A stretch of 44,011 nucleotides of DNA from a virus. The DNA lies in the IMG/VR virus record IMGVR_UViG_3300045257_000218, positions 1 to 44,011 of that record; one strand, 5' to 3'. Both the position numbers and the translations under genes were made by a program. The notes under the pieces were generated by a model. That model was not told the origin of the DNA. It saw only the letters and a program-made list of their open reading frames with translations, and did no database searches. Positions within the stretch are counted from its first letter, which is position 1. Each line of letters begins with the position of its first letter. This document shows positions 8,428-15,977 of this stretch, piece by piece.

Positions 8428-8931
8428 TTACTGATCTAGCTCATCCAGGTCGTCATCAGACGCAGTCGGCTGCCATCCTGGCGTGCGATGAGGGAGGGGA
8501 ACCGAGGGGGCGGTATCCTGCTGTTCAGCCGGCTCATCATCTACCGGAATGGCATCGGCGACGCCTTCAACGCCGGCAAGGGACTTGGGCTTGCGACCGC
8601 GATTCGCCTTCTTGGCCGTGCACCCATCCACGGAGCATGGCTCGCCCACGGCACCGGTCGGAAACTCGTGCCGGTGGTCAGCGGGCTTCGCCTCGGGCGC
8701 GGGCGCCGATGCATCAGCGCCGCCCTCTGCCGTTACCTTCGGAGCATTCTTTGATCCTGGCTTACGGCCTCGTTTCTTGCCAGTCTTCGGAGCCGGCGCA
8801 ACACCGCGGGCTATGTCACGGACTGCCCGGTTGGCCCTCACGGCCAACATCGCATCCTCGGTGGTCTCCGCGTTCATCGCGATTTCGCTCAGAAGATCCT
8901 GAATTCGCTGAAGTTCCAGTACGATCGTCAT
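8428..8931 (-). CDS. AT-hook DNA-binding protein, 167 aa
   Basis: The N-terminal 45 residues form a helical domain (MTIVLELQRIQDLLSEIAMN...). Two AT-hook cores follow: KRGRKPG near residue 53 and NRGRKPK near residue 110, with a CSVDGC motif just before the second. The C-terminus is acidic and ends DDDLDELDQ. AT-hooks bind the minor groove of AT-rich DNA, so a nucleoid-like or transcription-modulating role is likely. A ribosome site (AAGGG) precedes the ATG. The first 116 bp overlap, in another frame, the 3' end of the upstream zinc-protein gene. Confidence 0.65.
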   Translation of the reverse strand: MTIVLELQRIQDLLSEIAMNAETTEDAMLAVRANRAVRDIARGVAPAPKTGKKRGRKPGSKNAPKVTAEGGADASAPAPEAKPADHRHEFPTGAVGEPCSVDGCTAKKANRGRKPKSLAGVEGVADAIPVDDEPAEQQDTAPSVPLPHRTPGWQPTASDDDLDELDQ

Positions 8932-9241
8932 ATGCTACCCTTTCGCTGCCGCACCCGGCCTCATGGATAATTTCACCCTCGGGGCAGGCCAATCCCTGCT
9001 CCTCAGGAGCCCCACAGGAAGGGCAAAACTGACCGGTGCGACGCATAGCAATTGTTATATGCATCGTTTTTTCTGGATTGCAAGAAGAATCCATAAGCGT
9101 GTGTTTCTTGGACCTGCGCCAAGTCTCAGCTATCTGCCAAGTGACATTTGGGCCGCCCTCGGGCCTTAGGTTGCAATACCAGCAGGGGCACTCAAATAAT
9201 AGGCGGCGGCCACATGGTGAGCGGGAACGAACCTGTCTCAC
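8816..9241 (-). CDS. Cys-rich zinc-binding-like protein, 141 aa (GTG start)
   Basis: The GTG at 9241 overlaps the upstream stop (GTGA) and follows GGAGGCGGAG. The protein has ECPCWYC near residue 18 and a zinc-ribbon-like CPSCGAPEEQGLAC followed by HEAGC in the middle. After that the composition changes abruptly (Ser/Arg/Asp-rich) where the frame runs under the start of the AT-hook gene for 116 bp. Either this is a true long overlap, or the real gene ends near 8930 and the stop was lost. No family recognised. Confidence 0.5.
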   Translation of the reverse strand: MRQVRSRSPCGRRLLFECPCWYCNLRPEGGPNVTWQIAETWRRSKKHTLMDSSCNPEKTMHITIAMRRTGQFCPSCGAPEEQGLACPEGEIIHEAGCGSERVAYDDRTGTSANSGSSERNRDERGDHRGCDVGREGQPGSP

Positions 9242-9696
9242 CTCCGCCTCCCCCTCACCGGACACACGAGGTCCCCGTCAAGCTCCAGGACTGAGAGCAG
9301 GGAGGCCGGGGAGTAGGGGAGAGCGCGGGGCGGGGTGGCCGTCGGCGGTATCAGCTTGGCCTCGCACCGGTCGCACACGGCCATCGTCGGGTGTATCTCG
9401 GTCGTGCAAATGCGGCACTTGGGGGCCTCTGCTCGACGAAGCTCGCCACAGGAGCAGCACAACACGCCACCCTCCGATGCCACGGCGGGCGTGTTCTCGC
9501 ACCGCTGGCACATCGGCCGAGCCCTCGGACCCACTATGGCCGAGTTTTCCCATTCCAGGTTCCCTCGCATCCGCTCAAGGTCGGCGCGGGCCTGGGCGAC
9601 GGAGTCCTCTAATCGGCGAAATTCACACCTAATAAACTCGCACCCCATGCACTGACATAGTGCAACGGCAGGAGGCCGGTCAATGTCCGCGCTCAT
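9238..9696 (-). CDS. Cys-rich multi-zinc-ribbon protein, 152 aa
   Basis: The ATG at 9696 overlaps the previous stop (ATGA), which sets the start well inside a longer frame. Early CQCMGC is followed by a helix (RRLEDSVAQARADLERMRG). Then come three CxxC knuckles: CQRC, CCSC and CRIC, and finally CDRC. The spacing suggests two DksA/TraR-like or rubredoxin-like ribbons, but the family is not certain. It is one of four consecutive overlapping Cys-rich genes. Confidence 0.6.
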   Translation of the reverse strand: MSADIDRPPAVALCQCMGCEFIRCEFRRLEDSVAQARADLERMRGNLEWENSAIVGPRARPMCQRCENTPAVASEGGVLCCSCGELRRAEAPKCRICTTEIHPTMAVCDRCEAKLIPPTATPPRALPYSPASLLSVLELDGDLVCPVRGRRR

Positions 9697-10247
9697 CGCG
9701 TCCCTTGCGTTGGCTTGACTATCAGCGGACACGCCCATATGTGAGCCTCGCTTCCTCGCGCGCCGCACGTGCACGTTGGCGCTTTCGTTAGCTTGGCATG
9801 CTTCGCTGGGCACGCCGATTTGTGAATCGACAATACGAAGCCACACGTATTGCACGTTCTACCCGGCGCAGCCGATTCGCATGCTTTGCACAAATGCTGA
9901 CACCTGGGACAGTCCGTACGCGGGAACGGGCACATGCACGTCTCCGTCACTGCGGGGGCGGGCGGGGCGGCCTCCAGGGCACGACGGGCTGCGTGGGTTA
10001 TTCTGCTCAGCGTAAGGACAGCCCGGTGCATCCTGCGTCGATGGTCCATGCTTTCGTCTCCGAGGTCGGCGCACACCAGCTTCTCTATTCGCTCCAATGC
10101 CGCTAGTTCCCCCTCTCGCCTGGCCTCCTCGATGGCGGAGGCGATGGCCTCGCCGAGTAGCTTGACCTTCGGCCACTTCACGTCGTAACCGGGCTGCCCA
10201 TCGGTCTGATAGAGAATGTCGTTGGCGATTTCGAGTGGCGCTTTCAC
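9693..10247 (-). CDS. Helical protein with C-terminal zinc cluster, 184 aa
   Basis: The first 95 residues are helical (MKAPLEIANDILYQTDG, then LLGEAIASAIEEARREGELAAL) and resemble small phage proteins of unknown role. The last 75 residues contain at least ten Cys in CMC, CPRC, CKAC, CNTC and CTCG patterns with intervening His, clearly a metal-binding region. It overlaps both neighbours by 4 bp (ATGA), implying translational coupling. No named family. Confidence 0.65.
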   Translation of the reverse strand: MKAPLEIANDILYQTDGQPGYDVKWPKVKLLGEAIASAIEEARREGELAALERIEKLVCADLGDESMDHRRRMHRAVLTLSRITHAARRALEAAPPAPAVTETCMCPFPRTDCPRCQHLCKACESAAPGRTCNTCGFVLSIHKSACPAKHAKLTKAPTCTCGARGSEAHIWACPLIVKPTQGTR

Positions 10248-10648
10248 GCATCACCCCCTTCCCCGCCCTCAAGCTCGCGACGGGCGGCTGCGACCTCGGC
10301 CGCAAACGCGCGGCAGTCCTCCGCCTCCGCGCCGAAGCCCGAATCTTCGAATCGCTGCGCCATCGCCTCCAGGCTCGCAACCCGCCCCCGCACCTCCGCC
10401 TCTCGTTCACGCGTCGCGAGGAGGGAGGCCTGCTCCTGTCGCAGCCATAGCGCCCGGCGGATGCGCGAGGCGTGTCCCGGCGTCCAGTCGCGCGCATAGG
10501 GTGAGATGCAGCGACAGCCAGCGTTCGTATGCTGGCCTTGGGGCTTGCGAATGCAGCATCCGCCGTCGGAGCAGGCCAGCGTCGCAAGCTCGGCGTCGAT
10601 TTCGGCCAGGCGCTCCACCGTCGGCTCGGGTTGGTTGGGGGCGGTCAT
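10244..10648 (-). CDS. Coiled-coil protein with Cys cluster, 134 aa
   Basis: The start MTAPNQPEPTVERLAEID is chosen because its ATG overlaps the upstream stop (ATGA) and follows AAGAGG by 7 nt; the frame is open further upstream without support. Residues 10-45 hold CSDGGCC...CRC, and residues 60-130 form a long charged helix (RQEQASLLATREREAEVRG). Function unknown. Confidence 0.6.
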   Translation of the reverse strand: MTAPNQPEPTVERLAEIDAELATLACSDGGCCIRKPQGQHTNAGCRCISPYARDWTPGHASRIRRALWLRQEQASLLATREREAEVRGRVASLEAMAQRFEDSGFGAEAEDCRAFAAEVAAARRELEGGEGGDA

Positions 10649-10758
10649 GGAAACCTCTTGTCGCAGCGAAAGCAGAAGCGAGAAGTGCCGAGAATGCCAT
10701 CCCGCCTGTGCCCACGAACGAAACACACCAGGGCGAGCCACATCTCTGGGATGGTCAC
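10645..10758 (-). CDS. Tiny zinc-finger-like protein, 37 aa (GTG start)
   Basis: Both ends overlap neighbours: GTGA with the gene at 10755 and ATGA with the gene at 10244. A GGAGG lies upstream. The product reads MTIPEMWLALVCFVRGHRR, then a short linker, then CFRCDKRFP. The C..GH...C..C pattern is typical of very small phage zinc-finger proteins. It is too short for ordinary gene finders. Confidence 0.6.
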   Translation of the reverse strand: MTIPEMWLALVCFVRGHRRDGILGTSRFCFRCDKRFP

Positions 10759-11129
10759 CTCACACCTCCAGTACGGCCGGTGCCGCTATGCACGACTCCC
10801 TCGCACTCACATGGGTCGTCCCCGGTGCTCGCCTGGCACAGCCCCGTGCCTTCATAGTGAACGTCTGGCTGGTGTCCACAGTCACACAGCGTCCCACCCT
10901 CCCCGCTGGTTGGTGGCTCGGCGGTGAGGCTGGCCACGAATGAGGCGGCTACCTTCTCGCCGTATATCATGAGCGCCGCTACGACGCCTTCCAGCGCCCG
11001 CCGTCGTAGCTCAGGTGCAGCGACTGCGAGGGCAGCGGCCATGGACTGCGTCATGGTCGTGTCTTCGCCGTCGTCGTCACAGTCGTCCCAGGCCCTGACC
11101 ATCGCCTCAATCAACGCCTCGTCAGTCAT
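10755..11129 (-). CDS. Acidic helical protein with Cys-rich tail, 124 aa
   Basis: The N-terminal 75 residues are helical and acidic (MTDEALIEAMVRAWDDCDDDGED...). The C-terminal third carries CDCGHQPDVH and CECEG, another likely metal site. It overlaps the KGG gene by ATGA and the 37-aa gene by GTGA. No family is recognised. Confidence 0.6.
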   Translation of the reverse strand: MTDEALIEAMVRAWDDCDDDGEDTTMTQSMAAALAVAAPELRRRALEGVVAALMIYGEKVAASFVASLTAEPPTSGEGGTLCDCGHQPDVHYEGTGLCQASTGDDPCECEGVVHSGTGRTGGVR

Positions 11130-11320
11130 GTGTCGGTCCCTTTTGCGTTTTTTGATTTATACGCCGCCATCCCACCCTTCCTTCCTGCCTCCCTGGCTTG
11201 AGCCGGCGTGAATCTATGCGCCGTACCTCTTGCATGAGCAATCTTACCACCCTTAGAAGCAGCCGCCGCACGGACCTCAGGCGTCATCGCAGCAAATCCT
11301 CTTAGCTTCCCCTTTTCCAA
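11126..11320 (-). CDS. KGG-motif (stress-induced-type) small protein, 64 aa
   Basis: Two KGG repeats are visible: ASKGGKIAHARG and GRKGGMAAYKSK, with a conserved Phe-Thr-Pro helix start (HRFTPAQAREAG). This is the pattern of bacterial general stress KGG proteins (YciG/ConE-like). They are short, basic and often AT-rich-DNA or stress associated; the molecular role in phages is unknown. Strong AGGAGG-like spacing precedes the ATG at 11320, and the stop overlaps the next gene. Confidence 0.7.
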   Translation of the reverse strand: MEKGKLRGFAAMTPEVRAAAASKGGKIAHARGTAHRFTPAQAREAGRKGGMAAYKSKNAKGTDT

Positions 11321-11328
11321 AATACCTC

Positions 11329-11802
11329 CTAAATGTATTCGTTATCAAACAGCGGATGTACCACACGATCGTCTGCTCTACCAGAGTTTTTGATACAAAT
11401 ATGTGGTTCTATGAATTCACACACTGGGCATCGATCTAAATTAGGGGAATCCGATGGTAGTTTGCCATTTATTGATTGATACCCACCTCTTACTATGCCA
11501 GCCGATCTTAGCTTTACACACCATAGGCAACGTCTGGTTAACCCCCGTGCAATGGTACCATCTCGCCTTAGGTATTTCCCCATAAATATGGACACGTTTT
11601 TTCTATCCGTCGTATGCCCACATGGGAATGGTTTATTTAAATGGGTTCTTACATAAATAGCAACATCCCTAGCACGATCACGCTTTTTACAATGTTGGCA
11701 TGTCTTTTCGCTTCTACGTTTCCTTCGATGTCCGCAGGGGAATTTTCTCTCACTGTCAGATAATCTTACTCTTGATCCTCCTCCTGTCATTTTGCCTACC
11801 AT
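11329..11802 (-). CDS. Cys/His-rich protein with repeated CGH motifs, 157 aa
   Basis: The protein has two similar halves, FPCGHRRKRRSEKTCQHCKKRD and FPCGHTTDRKN...CLWC, followed by CPVCEF and CIKN. Each half is a C-G-H...C..C knuckle, so it likely binds two to three zinc ions. Duplicated CGH knuckles occur in phage HNH-like and nucleic-acid binding proteins, but no HNH catalytic His-Asn-His is evident. ATG at 11802 overlaps the upstream stop; an internal ATG at 11790 is an alternative start. Confidence 0.6.
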   Translation of the reverse strand: MVGKMTGGGSRVRLSDSERKFPCGHRRKRRSEKTCQHCKKRDRARDVAIYVRTHLNKPFPCGHTTDRKNVSIFMGKYLRRDGTIARGLTRRCLWCVKLRSAGIVRGGYQSINGKLPSDSPNLDRCPVCEFIEPHICIKNSGRADDRVVHPLFDNEYI

Positions 11803-11951
11803 TCTGGCTCATAGAGCCTATCCCGACACTTCCAGTGGAATACTTCTCCGGACTTTGTCGTATCAAACCAATTCTTCCAATCCAGCGGCTCTCCATCTTT
11901 CCAGCCCTCTATTACATTAAGACAGCCTATGCAAATTTCTTCATCAGTCAT
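11796..11951 (-). CDS. Small protein, 51 aa
   Basis: The product starts MTDEEICIGCLNVIEGWKDG and ends CRDRLYEPEW, with one CxxC and a Trp-rich middle. It overlaps the downstream gene (ATGGTAG) and an upstream 21-codon frame (ATGACTGA). It is absent from a standard ORF cut-off but fits the packing of the operon. Function unknown. Confidence 0.55.
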   Translation of the reverse strand: MTDEEICIGCLNVIEGWKDGEPLDWKNWFDTTKSGEVFHWKCRDRLYEPEW

Positions 11952-12009
11952 TTGACGATGAGCGAAATCGTTTCAATAGCTCTCTCTCATCTTTTGTTAA
12001 TTCAGGCAT
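11944..12009 (-). CDS. Possible 21-aa peptide gene
   Basis: The frame MPELTKDERELLKRFRSSSND overlaps the next start by 8 bp (ATGACTGA). It lies just after the methyltransferase stop. There is only a weak ribosome site. It is charged and would form one amphipathic helix. It may be a real micro-gene or only a coupling leader. Confidence 0.3.
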   Translation of the reverse strand: MPELTKDERELLKRFRSSSND

Positions 12010-12028
12010 GCTTATCCGGATCATGCAC

Positions 12029-12940
12029 TTAACCACAACCCGTAGCAACGTCCATGTACGCCCTCACGAACGCTTCGGCGACCGGCGCGACGAGCGCGTT
12101 GCCGGTGGCGCGCAGTCGTCCCACACGGTTGGCAATCCCATGAGCCAGCGGGAATGTGCCGGGTTCAACTGGCCTGTACCGATGGCCTCCCGGGTCACGG
12201 CAGTAGATGAGGTCTGCGGCGCCCCAGTATCCGCTGACAGCGCCTGTCTGGGCAGCGGCCGACCCTTCGATCGCGCGCCCTTCTCCGCATCGGCACTGCG
12301 CGTCGTTGGCCAGCTCGCCAGAAGCGCGATCTCGTTCAGGTTCGCGAAGCCTGGCGTGCGTCCCGTTCGTGCGTGGATCTCGCGCTTCATCTCCTCGACC
12401 TTCTCCGGGCTTTTGGCCGATGCGGCGTCGTGCGCCTGCGGCGTCGGCCACCCACCACAGTCGTTGACGGAGGTGCGGCGCGCCGAGCCCCGCAGCGCAG
12501 AGATCGATCGTCCCGACGGCGTAGTCCGCAGCTTCCAGGTCAGCTTGAACAACGTCGAGCCAAGCGAGCGCGTCATTGTTTGCAACCTGCTCGCCAAAGA
12601 GGACGTCAGGGCGACACTGCTCGATGAGCTTGGCCCAGACAGGCCAGAGGTGACGCTCGTCGGCGAAGCCTTGGCCGAGGCCCGCAACACTGAACGGCTG
12701 GCACGGGCAGCTCCCCGTCCAGACCTTGCGATCGTCGGCCCAGCCTGCGGACCGGAGGGCGTAGGACCAGACGCCGATGCCGGCGAAGAAGTGACACTGG
12801 TCATACTTTCGGAGGTCCGAGGCTTCAACTTCGACGATGCTGCGTTCATCCACGTCTCCTTCTGCGATGTGTCCGGCCTTGATGAGATTCCTCAACCACT
12901 GCGCCGCGTACGGCTCGATCTCGTTGTAGTAGGCGCCCAT
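12029..12940 (-). CDS. DNA cytosine-C5 methyltransferase (Dcm family), 303 aa
   Basis: The conserved motifs appear in order: motif [18 protein letters not shown] (51-67, cofactor), motif [11 protein letters not shown] (77-85, catalytic Cys80), motif VI GEQV (116-119, Glu117), motif [12 protein letters not shown] (159-166) and motif X TGNALVAP near 284. It transfers a methyl group from AdoMet to cytosine C5. The target-recognition region between VIII and X is short and Gly/Arg-rich, as in compact phage enzymes. The N-terminal segment [18 protein letters not shown] before motif I is typical of phage members. No restriction enzyme is nearby, so a protective (anti-restriction) role is likely. Confidence 0.9.
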   Translation of the reverse strand: MGAYYNEIEPYAAQWLRNLIKAGHIAEGDVDERSIVEVEASDLRKYDQCHFFAGIGVWSYALRSAGWADDRKVWTGSCPCQPFSVAGLGQGFADERHLWPVWAKLIEQCRPDVLFGEQVANNDALAWLDVVQADLEAADYAVGTIDLCAAGLGAPHLRQRLWWVADAAGARRRIGQKPGEGRGDEARDPRTNGTHARLREPERDRASGELANDAQCRCGEGRAIEGSAAAQTGAVSGYWGAADLIYCRDPGGHRYRPVEPGTFPLAHGIANRVGRLRATGNALVAPVAEAFVRAYMDVATGCG

Positions 12941-12972
12941 CTACTTACGACCGCCGGTTACGCCGATAAGCG

Positions 12973-13524
12973 TCACCTGGACGCCTTCCTGAGAGCGGCT
13001 AGCTCGGCTATCTCACCAGGCGTCGCCTGACGGCCCGCAGCGGCCCGCAGCCGAGAGATCTGGACCTCGGTGGACCTGGAGAGCCTGTCGTCATCCGGGC
13101 GCCTCCTGTAGGGCGCCACAGCGCGCGGCTCATCGTTCCAGCGCTCCTGTTTCAGATAGCGAACGAAGTAGGGTGCGAAGTTCCAGTTGTCTCGCTCCCA
13201 GATCCGAGACTGCCAACGAAGCGAGGTGATAATTTGGGGTAGCAATAAAGCCTCACCGCCAAACTCTTGGCACTTCAGAAGCCATACACCAAAGGCTTCT
13301 AGCTTGCCCTCTTTCCTGCCGTACTCACGCCATGCTACCTCGAAAGCTGGCGTATAATCACGGGCTTTCCCTCTAACCCTTGGTGACTTGATGCGTCTAA
13401 TAGGGGGATCTATTCTCTGATCAGGATCCGGATCAGATCCTGAATCAGATACAAACTGATCAGATCTTACCCCCTTTTTGTACCCCCTAATTGAGACGCA
13501 GTGCGCACAATCGCATTCCACCAT
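12973..13524 (-). CDS. O-like replication protein, 183 aa
   Basis: A start at 13524 (MVECDCAHCVSIRGYKKG) is chosen because GGAG lies 8 nt upstream; the frame is open for 48 codons further up without support. Residues 1-12 have CDCAHC. Residues 40-75 are polar. From about 60 the pattern AFEVAWREYGRKEGKLEAF...LPQIITSLRWQ...NFAPYFVRYLKQERWNDEP matches the C-terminal domain seen in many phage replication-initiation proteins. No helicase or primase motif is present. The gene contains a striking GATC cluster, as phage lambda keeps its origin inside gene O. Confidence 0.6.
   Translation of the reverse strand: MVECDCAHCVSIRGYKKGVRSDQFVSDSGSDPDPDQRIDPPIRRIKSPRVRGKARDYTPAFEVAWREYGRKEGKLEAFGVWLLKCQEFGGEALLLPQIITSLRWQSRIWERDNWNFAPYFVRYLKQERWNDEPRAVAPYRRRPDDDRLSRSTEVQISRLRAAAGRQATPGEIAELAALRKASR
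13407..13466. other. GATC-rich cluster, candidate replication origin
   Basis: Seven GATC sites fall in 60 bp, at 13407, 13419, 13425, 13431, 13436, 13458 and 13463. Several are embedded in TGATCAG or AGATC repeats, followed by two TACCCCC repeats and a T-run. The cluster lies inside the 5' part of the O-like gene. Dense GATC is a hallmark of Dam-regulated origins. The cluster is seen directly; the origin role is inferred. Confidence 0.45.
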
Positions 13525-13586
13525 GTGTAATGCTCCAGACACACAAAAGCCGCCGAGTACCCGCCCCGCTCGAAACACCCAGGAGC

Positions 13587-13661
13587 TGTCTAGGACCCCA
13601 GATGAGAGGAGCGGATACCCCGCGGCTTTTGGTAGTGTGTTCCATACTGAAGTCCTAGACA
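13587..13661. repeat. 10-bp perfect inverted repeat upstream of the O-like gene
   Basis: TGTCTAGGAC at 13587-13596 is the exact reverse complement of GTCCTAGACA at 13652-13661, with a 55-nt spacer. It sits in a 199-bp stretch (13525-13723) with no supported gene, just upstream of the O-like protein. It could be a paired protein-binding site or a hairpin in the leader RNA. Confidence 0.45.
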
Positions 13662-13723
13662 ACGGCAAGATCCTCGATCCAGTGGCTAATGTCTACACAT
13701 TACCAGGTACTTGACTCAAGTTC

Positions 13724-14035
13724 CTAGATATGACCACGTTTCTCTAGTTCCACCCTGCGCTCATCGTCGCTATTCCAGGCCAGGACTACGTCCCCAGGAA
13801 AGAAGGCGTGCGGAGGACCCTGCACGAATAGGCGCTGGCGCCTGCCTGGGCCTCCGTCATCATCGCGAATCACAACGCGGATTGCATAGAAGTCTACATC
13901 ATGCCACCCGGCCAGCCTGCACGCTTCCCTATATGCAGGTATGCGCTCTGGCTTTAGCTTAACCTTGTCGCCTACAAATATATTCGTAGGCAATTTATCC
14001 GGTTTCTTTTTCTTAGCTGATGTCTTCGATGGCAC
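13724..14035 (-). CDS. Hypothetical basic-N-terminus protein, 103 aa
   Basis: The first 15 residues are Lys-rich (MPSKTSAKKKKPDKL). A small beta-barrel-like region follows (FVGDKVKLKPERI, FPGDVVLAW), reminiscent of a KOW/SH3-type fold. It overlaps the end of the 14013 gene by 23 bp. No family is recognised; nucleic-acid binding is a guess from composition. Confidence 0.55.
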   Translation of the reverse strand: MPSKTSAKKKKPDKLPTNIFVGDKVKLKPERIPAYREACRLAGWHDVDFYAIRVVIRDDDGGPGRRQRLFVQGPPHAFFPGDVVLAWNSDDERRVELEKRGHI

Positions 14036-14417
14036 GTTCTATTGCCTCCGTCATGCCAGTCCTCGTATATTCAACGGCACCAATAAGTAGTACCTTTTTG
14101 AATGCTTCTAGGACCTCGTCAAGCGCCCTTTTTCGTTCGTCAGTATGATGCATTTTAAGTTCGTGAAGCTCATCCTTTGCTGATTCAGCCGAATCCGTGA
14201 TTCGATCGACGCAATAAGCGCAAACTTCTGACGGCTGAGAAGACGTACACGTACTGGACTGACAGGGGCCATAAGACGAGAATGCATATGCCCGCCAGCA
14301 TCTACGACAAAGACCAGTATCCATGTCGCATTGATCTTCTGGATATACATAGTTGGATAAGCCACATGCCTTACACGGCTCGCGCGTTGCATCTATCCTC
14401 AGTTTAAAGACCAGCAT
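14013..14417 (-). CDS. Cys-rich protein with C-terminal helix, 134 aa
   Basis: The ATG overlaps the end of the ERF gene by 14 bp. Residues 17-70 hold many Cys in the patterns CKAC, C..D.GLCRRC and CAYC, likely two zinc sites. Residues 78-134 form a charged helical segment. It belongs to the same class of small metal-binding proteins as the genes at 8.1-11.8 kb. Function unknown. Confidence 0.55.
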   Translation of the reverse strand: MLVFKLRIDATREPCKACGLSNYVYPEDQCDMDTGLCRRCWRAYAFSSYGPCQSSTCTSSQPSEVCAYCVDRITDSAESAKDELHELKMHHTDERKRALDEVLEAFKKVLLIGAVEYTRTGMTEAIERAIEDIS

Positions 14418-15585
14418 TGCCTTGTCTCTCTAGGAATTTGTCCCGAGCATTCTCCCACTTGTCGCCACCGAGCTTAAAGGCCTGCAAGAGAATTATGAAA
14501 TCATGGTGTAGCTCTGTGGGGATGTCTGCTCGGCTTTCAAATCCGAATGGCAGCAACCAGGCCGTTTCTTCTCCGGCAGACGTGGGGAAGGCCTTGTCGA
14601 AAATATCGTCTATATTTATGTACTCACGAGCCTCGGGAACCGCCGCTGCTATCTGCCTTAGCATTTGGGCACTGCGATTGCCGTTTCTAGTGGAATTTGC
14701 CTCCATGGCCTTGATTAGATTTGCGGCCTGGTGCTCCTGAAGATCGTTGGCATGTCGACAACGGTCACCCTGGATATTGTAATAGGCACCGATCTTCTGT
14801 CGATAGAGTGGCCATTGCTTGGGGTCCCATTCATAGTGCTCGATGCCATTTACCCAATCAGCGAGACCAATCTCTTTCTTTAGAATGTGAATGCGCGCCA
14901 ACTGGTCTTTAGTGGCTAGACCAGCATTACGCAACGGAGGTACGTCAGTTGCCTTTAGGTAATTTTTTGTTTCCTGGCCCGACCCACCAGGAGTTTGCGT
15001 TTCCGAAACGACCTGTAAATTCGGCCCAGAGCTTGGATTCGGCTTCTCCGAAGTCTGAGGCTTCGTCCCAGATGAATAGGGCGATGCCTTCTGGGGGCCG
15101 AGTCTCTCTTTTCCCACGGCCGGGGCAGCCTCCTTGTTAAGTCCCTGCTTCTGAGCCGTCACCAGCCTACCTGGACGCTCACGCTCGGCTGCTTCGCCGT
15201 CGTCATCATCGGGCGCCACGCCTGCTACCGCTGCCAGTGAGTATCGTCGCAGGTAGGTGATGCACGAGCCGAGCGCCTGAGGCCCAGGGCGCTCCGGGGT
15301 GGCATAGACTACCGACTCCATCCATTGCCCGGAAAGGTGGAGCAGCGTTGTGCGGACGCCGACTTGGCCATTTTCGCCGTTCATTGGCTGCTGAACGACA
15401 GAGAGCCCGTTCTCGGTCAGCGGCCCTCTACACGCTTCCCAAATACTGGCAAGATCGGCGTAGGAACGATTGAAGTGTGGATTCAGCGAATCCTTACTGG
15501 CATACGCGATTTTGCTCTGCGCCAGCGCAAGAGCCTTTGCAAGTTCATTAATATCTATACTGCGATCTACACTGCGATCATTCAT
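14404..15585 (-). CDS. erf: ERF-family single-strand annealing recombinase, 393 aa
   Basis: The N-terminal 140 residues match the ERF core: ALAQSKIAYASKDSLNPHFNRSYADLASIWEACRGPL..NGLSV, then TTLLHLSGQWMES, then GSCITYLRRYSLAAVAGVAPDDDDGE. ERF proteins anneal complementary single strands, promoting phage recombination and circularisation; P22 Erf is the type member. The middle (140-230) is a Pro/Ser/Lys-rich linker. The C-terminal 150 residues are helical and unlike P22 Erf (204 aa), so the protein is nearly twice the usual size. SSB and RusA-like proteins are encoded in the same operon. Confidence 0.85.
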   Translation of the reverse strand: MNDRSVDRSIDINELAKALALAQSKIAYASKDSLNPHFNRSYADLASIWEACRGPLTENGLSVVQQPMNGENGQVGVRTTLLHLSGQWMESVVYATPERPGPQALGSCITYLRRYSLAAVAGVAPDDDDGEAAERERPGRLVTAQKQGLNKEAAPAVGKERLGPQKASPYSSGTKPQTSEKPNPSSGPNLQVVSETQTPGGSGQETKNYLKATDVPPLRNAGLATKDQLARIHILKKEIGLADWVNGIEHYEWDPKQWPLYRQKIGAYYNIQGDRCRHANDLQEHQAANLIKAMEANSTRNGNRSAQMLRQIAAAVPEAREYINIDDIFDKAFPTSAGEETAWLLPFGFESRADIPTELHHDFIILLQAFKLGGDKWENARDKFLERQGNAGL

Positions 15586-15721
15586 CTATGAACCTTTCTT
15601 TCAGTTTCTTGAACAATGCCGTACCAGCCTCAAATCCAAATATCATCCCAGCTCCGCAGAGCGCGAACCATATCGGAAGCAGGACTGACATGCCAATTAC
15701 AGTAAAGAAACCGCTAATCAT
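15578..15721 (-). CDS. Small single-TM protein, 47 aa
   Basis: The frame starts MISGFFTVIGMSVLLPIWFALCGAGMIFGF, one or two membrane spans, and ends in a basic tail (FKKLKERFIDE). It overlaps the upstream stop (ATGATTAG) and the ERF start by 8 bp. The tight coupling on both sides supports reality. Function unknown. Confidence 0.6.
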   Translation of the reverse strand: MISGFFTVIGMSVLLPIWFALCGAGMIFGFEAGTALFKKLKERFIDE

Positions 15722-15977
15722 CTTCGGTCTCCTCTAATTGCCAGATAGTTTCCCACTCGAACGCTGGCATTTCAAGCGGATTTTTGTCTGGATCAAGTCG
15801 ATGATTGCGCATCCAATCCATTTCGAACTTATCCAATTCGTCAATCTTGAGCTTAATGAAATCACGGAGCTTCAATATTGCCCTCTTTTGCGAGCGTTTA
15901 TATTCAAATTCTAGTTCTTCTAATGCTTTATCTAGCTCCTCGTCAGGCCACGTCCATGGCTTTTCAGGGTCGTACAT
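15714..15977 (-). CDS. Charged coiled-coil protein, 87 aa
   Basis: The product is a highly charged helix-forming protein (DEELDKALEELEFEYKRSQKR... LKIDELDKFEMDW) with a Trp-rich start (MYDPEKPWTWP) and acidic end (LEETEDD). It overlaps both neighbours. No family recognised; a protein-protein interaction role is plausible. Confidence 0.6.
   Translation of the reverse strand: MYDPEKPWTWPDEELDKALEELEFEYKRSQKRAILKLRDFIKLKIDELDKFEMDWMRNHRLDPDKNPLEMPAFEWETIWQLEETEDD

Noticed and set aside
9036-10943. Several plus-strand frames of 100-213 codons
   Set aside because: They are antisense to the minus-strand genes with ATGA/GTGA joins, are Arg/Pro/Ser-rich and lack ribosome sites.
12064-12849. Long minus frame and several plus frames across the methyltransferase gene
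   Set aside because: They are shadows of a gene with all C5 methyltransferase motifs in the correct order.
12941-12974. Eleven-codon frame VTLIGVTGGRK with GTGA overlap before the methyltransferase
   Set aside because: It resembles the start of a nucleotide kinase, but a stop follows at once; too short to support a gene.
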